From CAVZOY01 sp963777095 (GTDB taxonomy: Bacteria > Actinomycetota > Actinomycetes > Mycobacteriales > Geodermatophilaceae): a DNA stretch of 64,000 bases. Positions 1 through 8,286 of this stretch are shown one piece after another. The first letter of the stretch is position 1. Each line of letters starts with the position of its first letter. Location: contig CAVZOY010000005.1 of NCBI GenBank assembly GCA_963777095.1, forward strand, positions 62,001 through 126,000, in the 5' to 3' direction. Under the pieces are notes generated by a model. The model searched no databases. It worked only from the letters and a program-made list of their open reading frames with translations, and had not been told where the DNA came from. The position numbers and the translations under genes are program-made.

Positions 1-1072
1 CGCGAGCGCGTCGGCCGCCCGCTCATGGCGGTGGTCAAGGCCGACGGCTACGGGCACGGCCTGGTGCCGTCCGCGCGGGCGGTGCTCGCGGGCGGGGCCG
101 ACGCCCTCGGCGTCGCGGTGCTCGAGGAGGCCCTGGCCCTGCGGGCGGCCGGGCATCACCGCGCCGATCCTCGCCTGGCTGCACGCCCCGGGCACCGACT
201 TCGCCGCGGCGCTGGCCGCCGACGTCGAGGTCTCGGTGAACGCGGAGTGGAGCCTCGCCGAGGTGATCGAGGCCGCCCGGACGACCGGCCGGACGGCGCG
301 GCTGCACCTGTTCGCCGACACCGGCCTCTCGCGCGAGGGCGCCACGATGGCGGACTGGCCCGCCCTGGTCGACGCGGCCGCGCGGGCCCAGGCCGAGGAC
401 CTGGTCGTCGTCGTCGGGCTGTGGAGCCACATGGCCTACGCCGACGCGCCCACGCACCCGACCATCGGCAGGCAGGTGCAGGTGTTCGAGGAGGCCGTGG
501 CGATCGCCCGCGCGGCCGGGCTCACCGAGGCCCGCCTGCACCTGGCCAACTCCGCGGCCACGGTCGCGCTGCCGGACACCTGGTACGACATGGTGCGCCC
601 CGGTATCGCCCTGTACGGGCTGGATCCGCTCGGCGGGCCCGACCCGCACGCGCACGGGCTGCGTCCGGCGATGACGGTGCAGGCCGCCGCCGCGCTGACC
701 AAGCGGGTGCCGGCCGGCGTCGGCGTCTCGTACGGCCACACCTACTTCCCCGACCGGGAGACCACGCTGGTGCTCGTCCCGGTCGGGTACGCCGACGGGG
801 TGCCGCGCGCGGCCGGCAACCGGGCGCCGGTGCTCGCCGGCGGCGAGCAGCGCACGATCGCCGGGCGGGTGTGCATGGACCAGTTCGTCCTGGACGTCGG
901 CGACGCCGTCGTGGCACCCGGCGATCCGGTCGTGCTGTGGGGTCCGGGCGACGGCGGTGAGCCGACCGCGCAGCAGTGGGCCGACGTGCTCGACACCATC
1001 CACTACGAGCTCGTCACCCGCGTCGGCGGTCGCTTCACCCGCCGCTACGTCGGGTCGGCGGGCGCCGTCTGA
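1..1072 (+). CDS. alr: Alanine racemase, 5'-partial, one frameshift
   Basis: PLP enzyme converting L-alanine to D-alanine for peptidoglycan in the cytoplasm. The 5' end lies outside the window. The PLP-binding lysine is seen in [10 protein letters not shown] (codon at 37-39), the catalytic tyrosine probably in GVSYGHTY, and the conserved VCMDQF near the C-terminus. The reading frame breaks near 151-154, where GGG replaces an expected GG (the protein should read [13 protein letters not shown]). After that the frame is clean to the TGA at 1070-1072. The stop overlaps the next ATG. It heads the block that continues to tsaD, as alr does in mycobacteria. The break is most likely a base-calling error, since alr is usually essential. 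Confidence 0.93.
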   Translation, partial: ASASAARSWRWSRPTATGTAWCRPRGRCSRAGPTPSASRCSRRPWPCGRPGITAPILAWLHAPGTDFAAALAADVEVSVNAEWSLAEVIEAARTTGRTARLHLFADTGLSREGATMADWPALVDAAARAQAEDLVVVVGLWSHMAYADAPTHPTIGRQVQVFEEAVAIARAAGLTEARLHLANSAATVALPDTWYDMVRPGIALYGLDPLGGPDPHAHGLRPAMTVQAAAALTKRVPAGVGVSYGHTYFPDRETTLVLVPVGYADGVPRAAGNRAPVLAGGEQRTIAGRVCMDQFVLDVGDAVVAPGDPVVLWGPGDGGEPTAQQWADVLDTIHYELVTRVGGRFTRRYVGSAGAV

Positions 1073-2250
1073 TGGCCCGCGGTTCCTCGACCCCGCCCGC
1101 GCACCCGCACCGCACGCGCAACGTCGGCATCCTCGGCGCCGTCGTCGCGCTCGCCGCGGGCGGCGCCGCCATCGGCGTGCACGTCGCCAAGGCGGCGGCG
1201 CGGCGCGTCCAGGCCGGTGAGTTCGGACCGGCGGGCAGCACCCGGCCCGCCGCGGAGCTGCGCGCGAACGATCCGCTCGGTCCGGCTGCCCACCCGGCCG
1301 ACCGGACGGCGCGGGTCGCGGCCGACGACGGCGTGCTGCTGTCGGTCGACGAGATCGGGCCGACGGACGCCCCGCTGACCATCGTCTTCGTGCACGGCTA
1401 CACGCTGTCGATGGCCTCGTGGGCGTTCCAGCGGCGCACCCTGGCCAGCGAGCTGGCCACCGCCAACGGACACCGGCCGGACGCCCGCCTGGTGTTCTAC
1501 GACCAGCGCGGGCACGGCACGTCGGGCCGCGGCGCGGCCAGCAACTCGACGATGGAGCAGCTGGGCAACGACCTGGCGGCGGTCCTCGCGGCGCGGGTGC
1601 CGCGTGGGCCGATCGTCCTGATCGGGCACTCGATGGGCGGCATGACCGTGATGGCCCTGGCCGCCGTGCGCCCCGAGCTGTTCGGCGACCGGATCGTGGG
1701 CGCCGCCCTCATGTCGACGTCCAGCGGCAATCTGGCCGACCTCGACTTCGGCCTGCCCGATCTGCTCACCCGCGTGCGCGCGGCGGTCCTGCCGGTGGCC
1801 GCGTGGACGATGCGGCGTCGTCCGCTGCTGGCCGAGCGCACCCGCCGGCTGGCCGCGGACCTGGTCTCGGCCGTCACCCGGTCGCTGTCGTTCGCCTCCG
1901 ACGTCGACCCCGCGCTGGCCCGGTACGTCGACGCGATGATCGCGGGCACGCCGGTCGACGTGATCGCCGAGTTCTACCCGGCCATCGCCGGCCTCGACCA
2001 CACCGCCGCGCTCTCGCCGTTGCGCAGGGTGCCGACGCTGGTGCTCACCGGCGACGGCGACAAGCTCATCCCGCAGGAGCACAGCGACACCCTGGTCGAA
2101 CTGCTCCGGAAGGAGGGCGGCGAGCACGTCGAGTACGTCGTCGTCCCGGAGGCGGGGCACATGGTGCCGCTCGAGAAGCCCGACGAGGTCACCCGCGCGA
2201 TCGTCCGGCTGATCCGCCGGGCCGCGGCCGGGACCGCCGCCACGATCTAG
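1072..2250 (+). CDS. Membrane-anchored alpha/beta hydrolase
   Basis: Serine hydrolase of about 392 residues. Start chosen at the ATG that overlaps the alr stop. Residues ~15-40 form a hydrophobic, Ala/Gly-rich segment that looks like an N-terminal anchor or signal, so the catalytic domain probably sits outside the membrane. Catalytic features are the HGYTLSM oxyanion region, the nucleophile elbow GHSMGG, an acidic residue in LTGDGDKLIP and the C-terminal GHMVPLEKP histidine. The same hydrolase commonly sits between alr and tsaE in actinobacteria. The substrate cannot be told from sequence. Confidence 0.88.
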   Translation: MARGSSTPPAHPHRTRNVGILGAVVALAAGGAAIGVHVAKAAARRVQAGEFGPAGSTRPAAELRANDPLGPAAHPADRTARVAADDGVLLSVDEIGPTDAPLTIVFVHGYTLSMASWAFQRRTLASELATANGHRPDARLVFYDQRGHGTSGRGAASNSTMEQLGNDLAAVLAARVPRGPIVLIGHSMGGMTVMALAAVRPELFGDRIVGAALMSTSSGNLADLDFGLPDLLTRVRAAVLPVAAWTMRRRPLLAERTRRLAADLVSAVTRSLSFASDVDPALARYVDAMIAGTPVDVIAEFYPAIAGLDHTAALSPLRRVPTLVLTGDGDKLIPQEHSDTLVELLRKEGGEHVEYVVVPEAGHMVPLEKPDEVTRAIVRLIRRAAAGTAATI

Positions 2251-2253
2251 CGG

Positions 2254-2901
2254 TCAGCACCCGCCGCCGTCCCCGCCCCCGCCGCCCCCTCCGTCGAAGC
2301 CGCCGCAGTCGATGCCCCAGCCGCCGTACCCGACGACCGCGGCACCAGACGCGTAGCCCTCGGCGGTCTGGTCGCGCCGTCGGCCGTCGAGCCACGACCG
2401 GCGCGGCTGCGGGGGCAGCGGCGGGCGCACCGGTGGCTCCAGGGCCTCGCGCAGGCTGCGGTCGGTCAGTCCGGCGCGGCCGTGCAGCGCCACCTCCCAG
2501 GCGGCGCCGGCGGGCGGTTCACCCTTGAGTTCCCGGAGCAGGCGGCGACCGGACCCGGTGCGGACGGGGCGGTCCGAGCCCCACCGGGGGTACCGGTCGC
2601 CGAGCAGGCCCTCGACGACGAGGTCGACGCACAGCCGCTCCAGGCGGCGGTCGCGACCCACCCGCCACCGGACGGTCTCCAGATCGCGGCGGCCGCGCGC
2701 GCCCAGCGCATCGAGAAGTGCGCCGTCGAGCGGGTCGCTGCGGTCGAGGCCGCGGTCCGTCACGTTCCCGTCGATCACCGCGATCCGACCGCGCTCCAAC
2801 CGCGACACCAGGAGGGCGTCGACCGCGCGCTGCAGGCCGCCGGCCAGCCAGGCGGCGGCCACCGGGGCGAGGGGAGTGCGGGAGAGCTGCGGAGCGGTCA
2901 T
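2254..2901 (-). CDS. TIGR04222-like protein with Gly-rich tail
   Basis: About 215 residues, start at ATG 2901 preceded by AGGAGG. The N-terminal half resembles the actinobacterial TIGR04222 family (uncharacterised): short helical repeats with LLVSRLERGRIAVIDG and a central RDLETVRWRVGRD. The last 20 residues are almost all Gly/Asp/Cys, ending in GGGC, a hallmark I associate with that family. No membrane segment is evident. It is divergent from the XRE regulator at 3012, and a second homologue (3879-4517) lies on the other side of that regulator, so the three are probably one functional unit. Function unknown. Confidence 0.7.
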   Translation of the reverse strand: MTAPQLSRTPLAPVAAAWLAGGLQRAVDALLVSRLERGRIAVIDGNVTDRGLDRSDPLDGALLDALGARGRRDLETVRWRVGRDRRLERLCVDLVVEGLLGDRYPRWGSDRPVRTGSGRRLLRELKGEPPAGAAWEVALHGRAGLTDRSLREALEPPVRPPLPPQPRRSWLDGRRRDQTAEGYASGAAVVGYGGWGIDCGGFDGGGGGGGDGGGC

Positions 2902-2976
2902 CTCGGTCCTCCTGCGAGCTGTCGGATCTGCTGCACCCGCAGGGTCTCGCTCTCGCCAGAAGGCCGACAGGGGAAT

Positions 2977-2988
2977 TGCAATATTGCA
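2977..2988. promoter_or_regulatory. 12-bp AT-rich palindrome, candidate operator
   Basis: TGCAATATTGCA is a perfect inverted repeat in the 110-bp gap between the divergent TIGR04222-like gene and the XRE regulator. It is the most AT-rich stretch for kilobases around. The position suits an autoregulatory operator or a promoter -10 region. Binding by the neighbouring XRE protein is inference. Confidence 0.5.
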
Positions 2989-2996
2989 CGGACGGG

Positions 2997-3012
2997 CGGC
3001 AGACTGCTGCCG
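2997..3012 (+). promoter_or_regulatory. Hairpin ending at a start codon
   Basis: CGGCAG-ACTG-CTGCCG is a perfect 6-bp stem with a 4-base loop whose last base is the G of the proposed GTG start of the XRE gene. In RNA it would partly hide the start and leaves no room for a normal ribosome-binding site, so either leaderless initiation or translational control is possible. It may also be chance in GC-rich DNA. Confidence 0.35.
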
Positions 3013-3875
3013 TGGTCGAGGCACCGTCGGTCCGTGAGCGACGGCTCGCGGGCGAGCTGCGGACGCTGCGCACCGCGGGCGGCTGGCATGGCAAGGACGT
3101 CGCCGCACGGCTCGGCTGGTCGGCGTCCAAGGTGTCCCGGATCGAGACCGGGCGCATCGGCATCGCCGCCGACGACCTCGACCGGCTGCTCGCCCTCTAC
3201 GCGGTGCCGGGCGGGCACGCCGAGTACCTGCGCCGGCTGGTGCCGCACACCCGCCCGCGCGGCTGGTGGGACGCCTACGCGGACACGCTGTCCGCCGGCT
3301 ACGCCAACCTCATCCGGCTGGAGGCGGGCTCGCGGGCGCTGCGCGGCTGGTCGGCCGTCGTCCCGCACGCCCTGCTGCAGACGCCGGACTACGCCCGTGA
3401 GGTGATCCTGTCGACCTGGGAGCGGCCGTCGCCGGCCGAGGTGGCGCGACGCGTGCAGGTCTGCGTGCGACGTCAGGAGGTGCTCGACCGGACGGACGGC
3501 GAGGCGCTGCAGCTGTCGGTGGTCATCGACGAGTCCGTGCTGCGCCGCCGCCCGGGCGGTGCCGACGGCCGGCAGGTCCTGCGCGGTCAGCTCGAGCGGC
3601 TGCTCACCGTGGGGCAGCGGCCCAACGTGACCGTCCGCGTGCTCCCGTTCGACGCCGGGCTGCCGCCGGTGACGTCCGGGTCGTTCGCCGTCCTCGAGTC
3701 GCCGGTGCGTCCGGGTGCCGACGTCGTGTACCTGGAGAACAAGACCCGGATCTTCTTCCTCGACGGCGACGACGAGGTGCAGCGCTACGAGAAGGCGTTC
3801 GACCACATCGCGGGGATGGCGCTGTCGGTCGGGGACTCGCGCGCGGTGCTCACCGCCGCGCTCGGGCGCAGCTGA
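3012..3875 (+). CDS. XRE-family regulator with DUF5753 domain
   Basis: About 287 residues. Residues ~8-62 form a helix-turn-helix (RRLAGELRTLR, then AARLGWSASKVSRIETGR). The remainder is the DUF5753 domain typical of actinobacterial WhiJ-like regulators (WWDAYADTL, NVTVRVLPF, then a C-terminal acidic segment with VYLEN). Such regulators usually sit beside a small DUF397 partner. None is found here, and two TIGR04222-like genes flank it instead. Start chosen at GTG 3012 just before the HTH. An upstream palindrome suggests autoregulation. DNA binding is confident, the signal unknown. Confidence 0.88.
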   Translation: MVEAPSVRERRLAGELRTLRTAGGWHGKDVAARLGWSASKVSRIETGRIGIAADDLDRLLALYAVPGGHAEYLRRLVPHTRPRGWWDAYADTLSAGYANLIRLEAGSRALRGWSAVVPHALLQTPDYAREVILSTWERPSPAEVARRVQVCVRRQEVLDRTDGEALQLSVVIDESVLRRRPGGADGRQVLRGQLERLLTVGQRPNVTVRVLPFDAGLPPVTSGSFAVLESPVRPGADVVYLENKTRIFFLDGDDEVQRYEKAFDHIAGMALSVGDSRAVLTAALGRS

Positions 3876-3878
3876 GCG

Positions 3879-4517
3879 TCAGAACGGGCCGAGCAGGCCG
3901 CCGTGGCCGCTCTCGGCCATGATCAGCGCGCGCGTCCGGCGCGCCGCGGCGGGACCGTCGGCGAAGTCGAGCTCGGGCGGCGGCTTGCCCCGGAGCCCCG
4001 CGGCGACGGGGGACGGCGGCGGCTCGAAGATCGAGGCGCACAACGCCTGGTCCGGGATGTGCTCGCGGCCGCAGAGCGCCACGGTCATCGCGCTGGTGCC
4101 GCCGGCCACGCCGTCCGCCGGAGGGGTGTCGCGCAGCTCGTGCAGCAGGTGCCGCCCCGCATAGGTCGGGGCCAGGCGCCAGCGGCTGCGGCGCGCGGCT
4201 GAGACCGGGCCGCCGGCCCCGAGCAGACCGGCGTCGCGGAGCCGGCGGGGCACGTCGAGGATCCGGTCGTCGGTGGCCAGCCGCCAGCGGACGGTCTCCA
4301 CGGACCGATGACCCGTCGGGCCGACCGCGTCGAGGACGGCGGCCTCGACGGGGTGCCGACGGACCAGGGACTCGGTCGCGAGGCAGGCCGGGGAGGCGAC
4401 CCGCACCCGCCCGGATTGCACCAGGGCCACGAGCGCGGCGTCGATCATGCGGTCGGTACCGCCGGACAGGCACGCGATCTCGTACACATCCAGCGTGCGG
4501 GGCGCGCCGTCGGCCAT
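3879..4517 (-). CDS. TIGR04222-like protein, second paralogue
   Basis: About 212 residues, ATG 4517 with a GAGAGGG ribosome-binding site. It shows the TIGR04222-type opening LDVYEIACLSGGTDRMIDAA followed by a helical VQSGRVRV segment, then HRSVETVRWRLATDDRIL, which aligns with the DLETVRWRV stretch of the 2254-2901 protein. Unlike that paralogue it lacks the Gly/Cys tail. It is convergent with the XRE gene, 3 bp away. Function unknown; the shared core and placement suggest a common role with the regulator. Confidence 0.7.
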   Translation of the reverse strand: MADGAPRTLDVYEIACLSGGTDRMIDAALVALVQSGRVRVASPACLATESLVRRHPVEAAVLDAVGPTGHRSVETVRWRLATDDRILDVPRRLRDAGLLGAGGPVSAARRSRWRLAPTYAGRHLLHELRDTPPADGVAGGTSAMTVALCGREHIPDQALCASIFEPPPSPVAAGLRGKPPPELDFADGPAAARRTRALIMAESGHGGLLGPF

Positions 4518-4613
4518 GAGCCGCCCTCTCCGATGAGGAACCGTCCGCCCGAACGGTCCCACCCTCCCGGTGTCCGCGGTAGGGCCTCAGGTCCCGCCGT
4601 TAGTCTCGCGGTC

Positions 4614-5255
4614 GTGCCCGCCCCGTCCTCGCCCCGCCTGGACGCACCGGCCGAGGAGGTGGCGGCGGCGGCCGCCGCCGCGGCCGACTGGGCGGAGCTG
4701 GCGTCGTCCGCGCGGGGCTGCCTGGCCTGCCCGGAGCTGGCCGCCACGCGGAGGAACGTCGTGGTCGGTGACGTGCCCGTGTCCGGCCGCCCGCTGGTCG
4801 CCCTCGTCGGCGAGGCGCCCGGCGCCACGGAGGACGAGACCGGGCGGCCGTTCGTCGGGAGGTCCGGCGCGCTGCTCGACGAACTGCTCGCGGCGGCCGG
4901 GCTCGACCGCGGCCGCGCCGCCGTCCTCAACGTGGTGAAGTGCCGGCCGCCGGGCAACCGGACGCCGCGGGCCGCCGAGGTCGCGCGGTGCAGCGGGTGG
5001 CTGCGGCGCCAGCTCGAGCTGCTCGATCCGCCGGCGGTCGTCGCCCTGGGTCTCTCGGCGGCCAAGTGGTTTCTCGGTCCGCGCACCGTGCTGGCCCGTG
5101 CGCGGGAGACGGGGCCGCACCCGTGGGAGGGCCGCGGCCTGCACGTGACCTACCACCCCTCGGCGGCGATCCGGTTCGGTCCGAACGGTGCCCCGCGGGC
5201 GGCGCTGGCCGCCGACCTGCGACGCGTCGCCGAGCTCGTCGGAGCACGGCCGTGA
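4614..5255 (+). CDS. Uracil-DNA glycosylase, family 4/5 type
   Basis: About 213 residues. Base-excision repair enzyme removing uracil from DNA. Seen are GEAPGATEDETGRPFVG (motif A region with the family-4/5 GExPG signature), the motif B-like YHPSAAIR, and cysteines positioned for a 4Fe-4S cluster (CLAC near residue 38, then VVKC and ARCSG). Start at GTG 4614, with an upstream in-frame GTG possible. The stop overlaps the tsaE start by 4 bp (GTGA), implying translational coupling. It interrupts the usual alr-tsaE adjacency. Confidence 0.86.
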   Translation: MPAPSSPRLDAPAEEVAAAAAAAADWAELASSARGCLACPELAATRRNVVVGDVPVSGRPLVALVGEAPGATEDETGRPFVGRSGALLDELLAAAGLDRGRAAVLNVVKCRPPGNRTPRAAEVARCSGWLRRQLELLDPPAVVALGLSAAKWFLGPRTVLARARETGPHPWEGRGLHVTYHPSAAIRFGPNGAPRAALAADLRRVAELVGARP

Positions 5256-6124
5256 AGCGCGAGCACGTCCTGCCCGACGTCGATGACACCCGGGCGCTGG
5301 GCGCCGAGCTCGCCCCGCTGCTGCGCGCGGGCGACCTCGTCGTGCTGGTCGGCCCGCTCGGCGCGGGCAAGACGGCGCTCACCCAGGGCCTCGGCGCGGC
5401 GCTGGGTGTGCGGGAGCCGGTCACCTCGCCGACCTTCGTGATCGCGCGGGTGCACCGTGGCGGTCGGCTGCCGCTGGTGCACGTGGACGCCTACCGCCTC
5501 GGCGGCGCCGCCGACGTCGACGACCTGGATCTCGACGCGAGTTCGGAGGAGTCGGTCACCGTGGTCGAGTGGGGGCAGGGGCTGGTCGAGCAGCTGGCCG
5601 ACGAGCACCTGGAGGTGCGGCTGGACCGCCGGGAGGACGACGTCCGGACGGCGGAGCTGGTGCCCCACGGCGCCGGGTGGACCGAGCGGCTGGACGGGCT
5701 GGGCGCCTCGGCCGTGAGCGACGACGACCCGGAGTTGCACCGGGTCGTGGCCGGGCTCCTCGTGCGTGGTGACCGGATACTGCTGGCCCACCGGTCGCCG
5801 GGCCGTCGCTGGTACCCGGACGTCTGGGACTTCCCCGGCGGGCACGTCGAACACGGTGAGGACGAGGCGACCGCGCTCGCGCGTGAGCTGGCGGAGGAGC
5901 TCGGCGTCACACCGACCCAGGTCGACGAGGTACCGATTGCTCGGGTCGTCCAGACCGGCCTCCGGATGAGCGTCTGGGTGGTCCGGTCGTGGCAGGGGGA
6001 GCCCACCAACCTGCGGCCGGACGAGCACGACGACCTCCGATGGGCCGTCGCCGAGGACCTCGCCGGCCTCCGCCTCGCGCACCCCTCCTACGGCGAGCTG
6101 ATCGGCCGGGTCCTGGCCGGCTGA
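5252..6124 (+). CDS. tsaE: TsaE ATPase with in-frame C-terminal NUDIX domain
   Basis: The N-terminal ~154 residues are TsaE, the ATPase of the t6A37 tRNA-modification complex: Walker A GPLGAGKT, the SPTFVIARVH segment, HVDAYRL and VEWG. Without a stop the frame continues into a NUDIX hydrolase of ~135 residues with the motif GGHVEHGEDEATALARELAE...GV. A GTG in frame at 5714 could start NUDIX separately; in the +1 frame a TGA at 5715-5717 overlaps it, as expected for a normal GTGA junction. The fusion is therefore either genuine or a one-base error in tsaE. Followed by tsaB. Confidence 0.8.
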   Translation: MKREHVLPDVDDTRALGAELAPLLRAGDLVVLVGPLGAGKTALTQGLGAALGVREPVTSPTFVIARVHRGGRLPLVHVDAYRLGGAADVDDLDLDASSEESVTVVEWGQGLVEQLADEHLEVRLDRREDDVRTAELVPHGAGWTERLDGLGASAVSDDDPELHRVVAGLLVRGDRILLAHRSPGRRWYPDVWDFPGGHVEHGEDEATALARELAEELGVTPTQVDEVPIARVVQTGLRMSVWVVRSWQGEPTNLRPDEHDDLRWAVAEDLAGLRLAHPSYGELIGRVLAG

Positions 6125-6147
6125 GAGGCGAACTACCCTGGTCGCTC

Positions 6148-6785
6148 GTGCTGCTCCTCGCTCTCGACACCGCCACCCCGACGCTGGTCGCGGGGGTCGC
6201 GCGCTGGTCGGCCGGGGAGGCCCACGTCCTCGCCGAGGAGGCGCGTCCGTCGGGCACCCGCCACGCGGAGCTGCTGACGCCGGCGATCCGGGCAGCCCTC
6301 GCGGCCGCCGGCGTCGCGATGGGACAGATCGAGGGGATCGTCGTCGGCCTGGGGCCGGGGCCCTTCACCGGCCTGCGGGTCGGCGTGGTCACCGCCGCGG
6401 CGCTCGGCGACGCGCGCGGCATCCCCGTCGTGGGGGTGTGCTCGCTGGACGCCGTCGGCGAACGGCGAGCGGACCGTCATCACCGACGCCCGCCGCCGGG
6501 AGGTCTACTGGGCCCGCTACGGCTCCTCGGGCGACCGGGTGGACGGGCCGGGCGTCGCGCGCCCCGAGGGCTTTCCGGTCCCGGGGCCGTACGTGGGCGA
6601 CCCGGCGTTCGCCGACCGGCTCGGGGCCCCGGTCGCAGGAGGCGGCGGTGACGACGGCGGGGCTGCTGCGCGCCGCCGGGCCGCAGCTCGCCGACCCTGC
6701 GTCGGCGGGCCCGCTGGTGCCGCTGTACCTGCGCCGTCCGGACGCCGTGCCGCCGACCGCGTCGAAGGCCGTGACGCAGGCGTGA
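6148..6785 (+). CDS. tsaB: TsaB, t6A complex subunit, two frameshifts
   Basis: Actin/hexokinase-fold partner that activates TsaD in threonylcarbamoyl-adenosine synthesis. Start GTG 6148 ([10 protein letters not shown]). Seen: [23 protein letters not shown] and [14 protein letters not shown]. The frame changes near 6455-6465, where several residues between CSLDAV and the TDARR strand also seem missing, and again near 6631-6636 (GAPV to [11 protein letters not shown]). It ends at TGA 6783-6785, overlapping the rimI GTG. Breaks in an essential gene suggest sequence errors; the first may be a small deletion. Confidence 0.85.
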
Positions 6786-7228
6786 CGGTCGAGCTGCGCA
6801 CCATGACCGCCGCCGACCTGCCCGCGGTGCTGGTGCTGGAGGAGGACCTCTTCGCCCCGGACACGTGGACGGCGTCGATGTACCGCGAGGAGCTGCGGCA
6901 CTCCGACACCCGGCACTACCTGGTGGCGGAGAACGGCGGGGGCGTCGTCGGCTGGGCCGGGCTGATCGCGTACACCGACGAGGCGCACGTGTCGACGATC
7001 GGTGTCGCCCGGGACCGGCAGGGGGAGGGCATCGGCGGCCGACTGCTCGACGCGCTGCTGGCGGAGGCCGACCGGCGCAGCCCGGTCGTGCTGCTCGAGG
7101 TGCGGGCCGACAACGAGCGGGCGATCGGGCTCTACGAGCGCCGGGGCTTCGCCGAGATCGGCCGCCGGCCGCGGTACTACCAGCCGAGCGGCACGGACGC
7201 CGTCGTGATGAAGCGGGAGAAGGCGTGA
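6782..7228 (+). CDS. rimI: Ribosomal-protein-alanine N-acetyltransferase family
   Basis: GNAT acetyltransferase of about 148 residues. It shows the acetyl-CoA pyrophosphate-binding loop [14 protein letters not shown] and the C-terminal [21 protein letters not shown] typical of RimI, which acetylates the N-terminal alanine of ribosomal protein S18. GTG start overlaps the tsaB stop by 4 bp, and its stop overlaps the tsaD GTG. The tsaB-rimI-tsaD order is the common actinobacterial one, which supports RimI over a generic GNAT. Confidence 0.9.
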   Translation: MTVELRTMTAADLPAVLVLEEDLFAPDTWTASMYREELRHSDTRHYLVAENGGGVVGWAGLIAYTDEAHVSTIGVARDRQGEGIGGRLLDALLAEADRRSPVVLLEVRADNERAIGLYERRGFAEIGRRPRYYQPSGTDAVVMKREKA

Positions 7229-8262
7229 GCAGCGAGCCGCTGGTGATCGGGTTCGAGACCTCGTGCGACGAGACCGGCGTCGGGCTCGTGCGCGGGCACA
7301 CGCTGCTCGCCGACGCGCTGGCGACGTCGGTCGACGAGCACGAACGCTTCGGCGGGGTCGTGCCGGAGATCGCCTCGCGCGCGCACCTCGAGGCGATGGT
7401 GCCGACGGTGCACCGCGCCCTGGCGGACGCCGGGGTGACCGCGGACGACGTCGACGCGGTGGCGGTGACCTCCGGGCCCGGGCTGACCGGTGCGCTGCTG
7501 GTCGGGGTGGCGGCGGCCAAGGCGTACGCGCTGGCCCTCGACGTCCCGCTGTACGGGGTCAACCACCTGGCCGCGCACGTGGCCGTCGACGAGCTGCAGC
7601 ACGGGCCGCTGGCCGAGCCCTCGATCGCGCTGCTGGTGTCCGGCGGGCACAGCTCGCTGCTGCTCGTGCCGGACCTCTCCCAGGAGGTGGTCTCGCTCGG
7701 CCGGACCGTCGACGACGCGGCGGGGGAGGCCTTCGACAAGGTGGCGCGGGTGCTGGGGCTGCCGTTCCCGGGCGGGCCGCCGATCGACAAGGCCGCCCGC
7801 GAAGGGGACGCCGCGGCGATCGCCTTCCCGCGCGGCATGACCGGACCGCGCGACCCGGCCTACGACTTCTCGTTCTCGGGGCTGAAGACCGCCGTGGCCC
7901 GGTGGGTCGAGGCGCGGCAGCGGGCGGGAGAGCCGGTGCCGGTGGCCGACGTCGCGGCGTCGTTCCAGGAGGCCGTCGCCGACGTGCTGACCGCCAAGGC
8001 GGTGCGGGCCTGCCGCGAGCACGGCGTCGACCACCTGGTGCTCGGCGGCGGGGTGGCCGCGAACTCGCGGCTGCGTGCGCTGGCCGAGGAGCGCTGCGCG
8101 GCGGCCGGGATCGTGCTGCGCGTGCCGAGCCCGCGGCTGTGCACCGACAACGGGGCGATGGTGGCCGCGCTCGGGTCGCGGCTGGTGGCGTCCGGTGTCG
8201 CGCCGTCCGAACCCGACCTCGGCGCCGACAGCTCGCTGCCGATCGACGTCGTCAGCCGCTGA
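7225..8262 (+). CDS. tsaD: TsaD, tRNA threonylcarbamoyladenosine transferase
   Basis: Catalytic subunit joining the threonylcarbamoyl group to A37 of ANN-reading tRNAs. 345 residues, the normal length, unbroken. Metal-binding histidines are in VNHLAAHV. Also seen: [13 protein letters not shown] opening (FETSCDETG), [30 protein letters not shown] and CTDNGAMVA. It is last in the overlapping tsaE-tsaB-rimI-tsaD run and convergent with the methyltransferase at 8287. Confidence 0.96.
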   Translation: MSSEPLVIGFETSCDETGVGLVRGHTLLADALATSVDEHERFGGVVPEIASRAHLEAMVPTVHRALADAGVTADDVDAVAVTSGPGLTGALLVGVAAAKAYALALDVPLYGVNHLAAHVAVDELQHGPLAEPSIALLVSGGHSSLLLVPDLSQEVVSLGRTVDDAAGEAFDKVARVLGLPFPGGPPIDKAAREGDAAAIAFPRGMTGPRDPAYDFSFSGLKTAVARWVEARQRAGEPVPVADVAASFQEAVADVLTAKAVRACREHGVDHLVLGGGVAANSRLRALAEERCAAAGIVLRVPSPRLCTDNGAMVAALGSRLVASGVAPSEPDLGADSSLPIDVVSR

Positions 8263-8286
8263 GCCGGCGGAGGAGAGTCGTCGGGC

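Noticed and set aside
2254..2320. Gly/Asp/Cys-rich tail as a frameshift artefact
   Set aside because: Gly-rich, Cys-ending tails are typical of TIGR04222-like proteins, and the stop is well placed 3 bp from the convergent upstream gene.
6148..6785. tsaB as a true pseudogene
   Set aside because: The remaining sequence is well conserved, the partners tsaE and tsaD are intact, and similar one-base breaks occur in many essential genes nearby.
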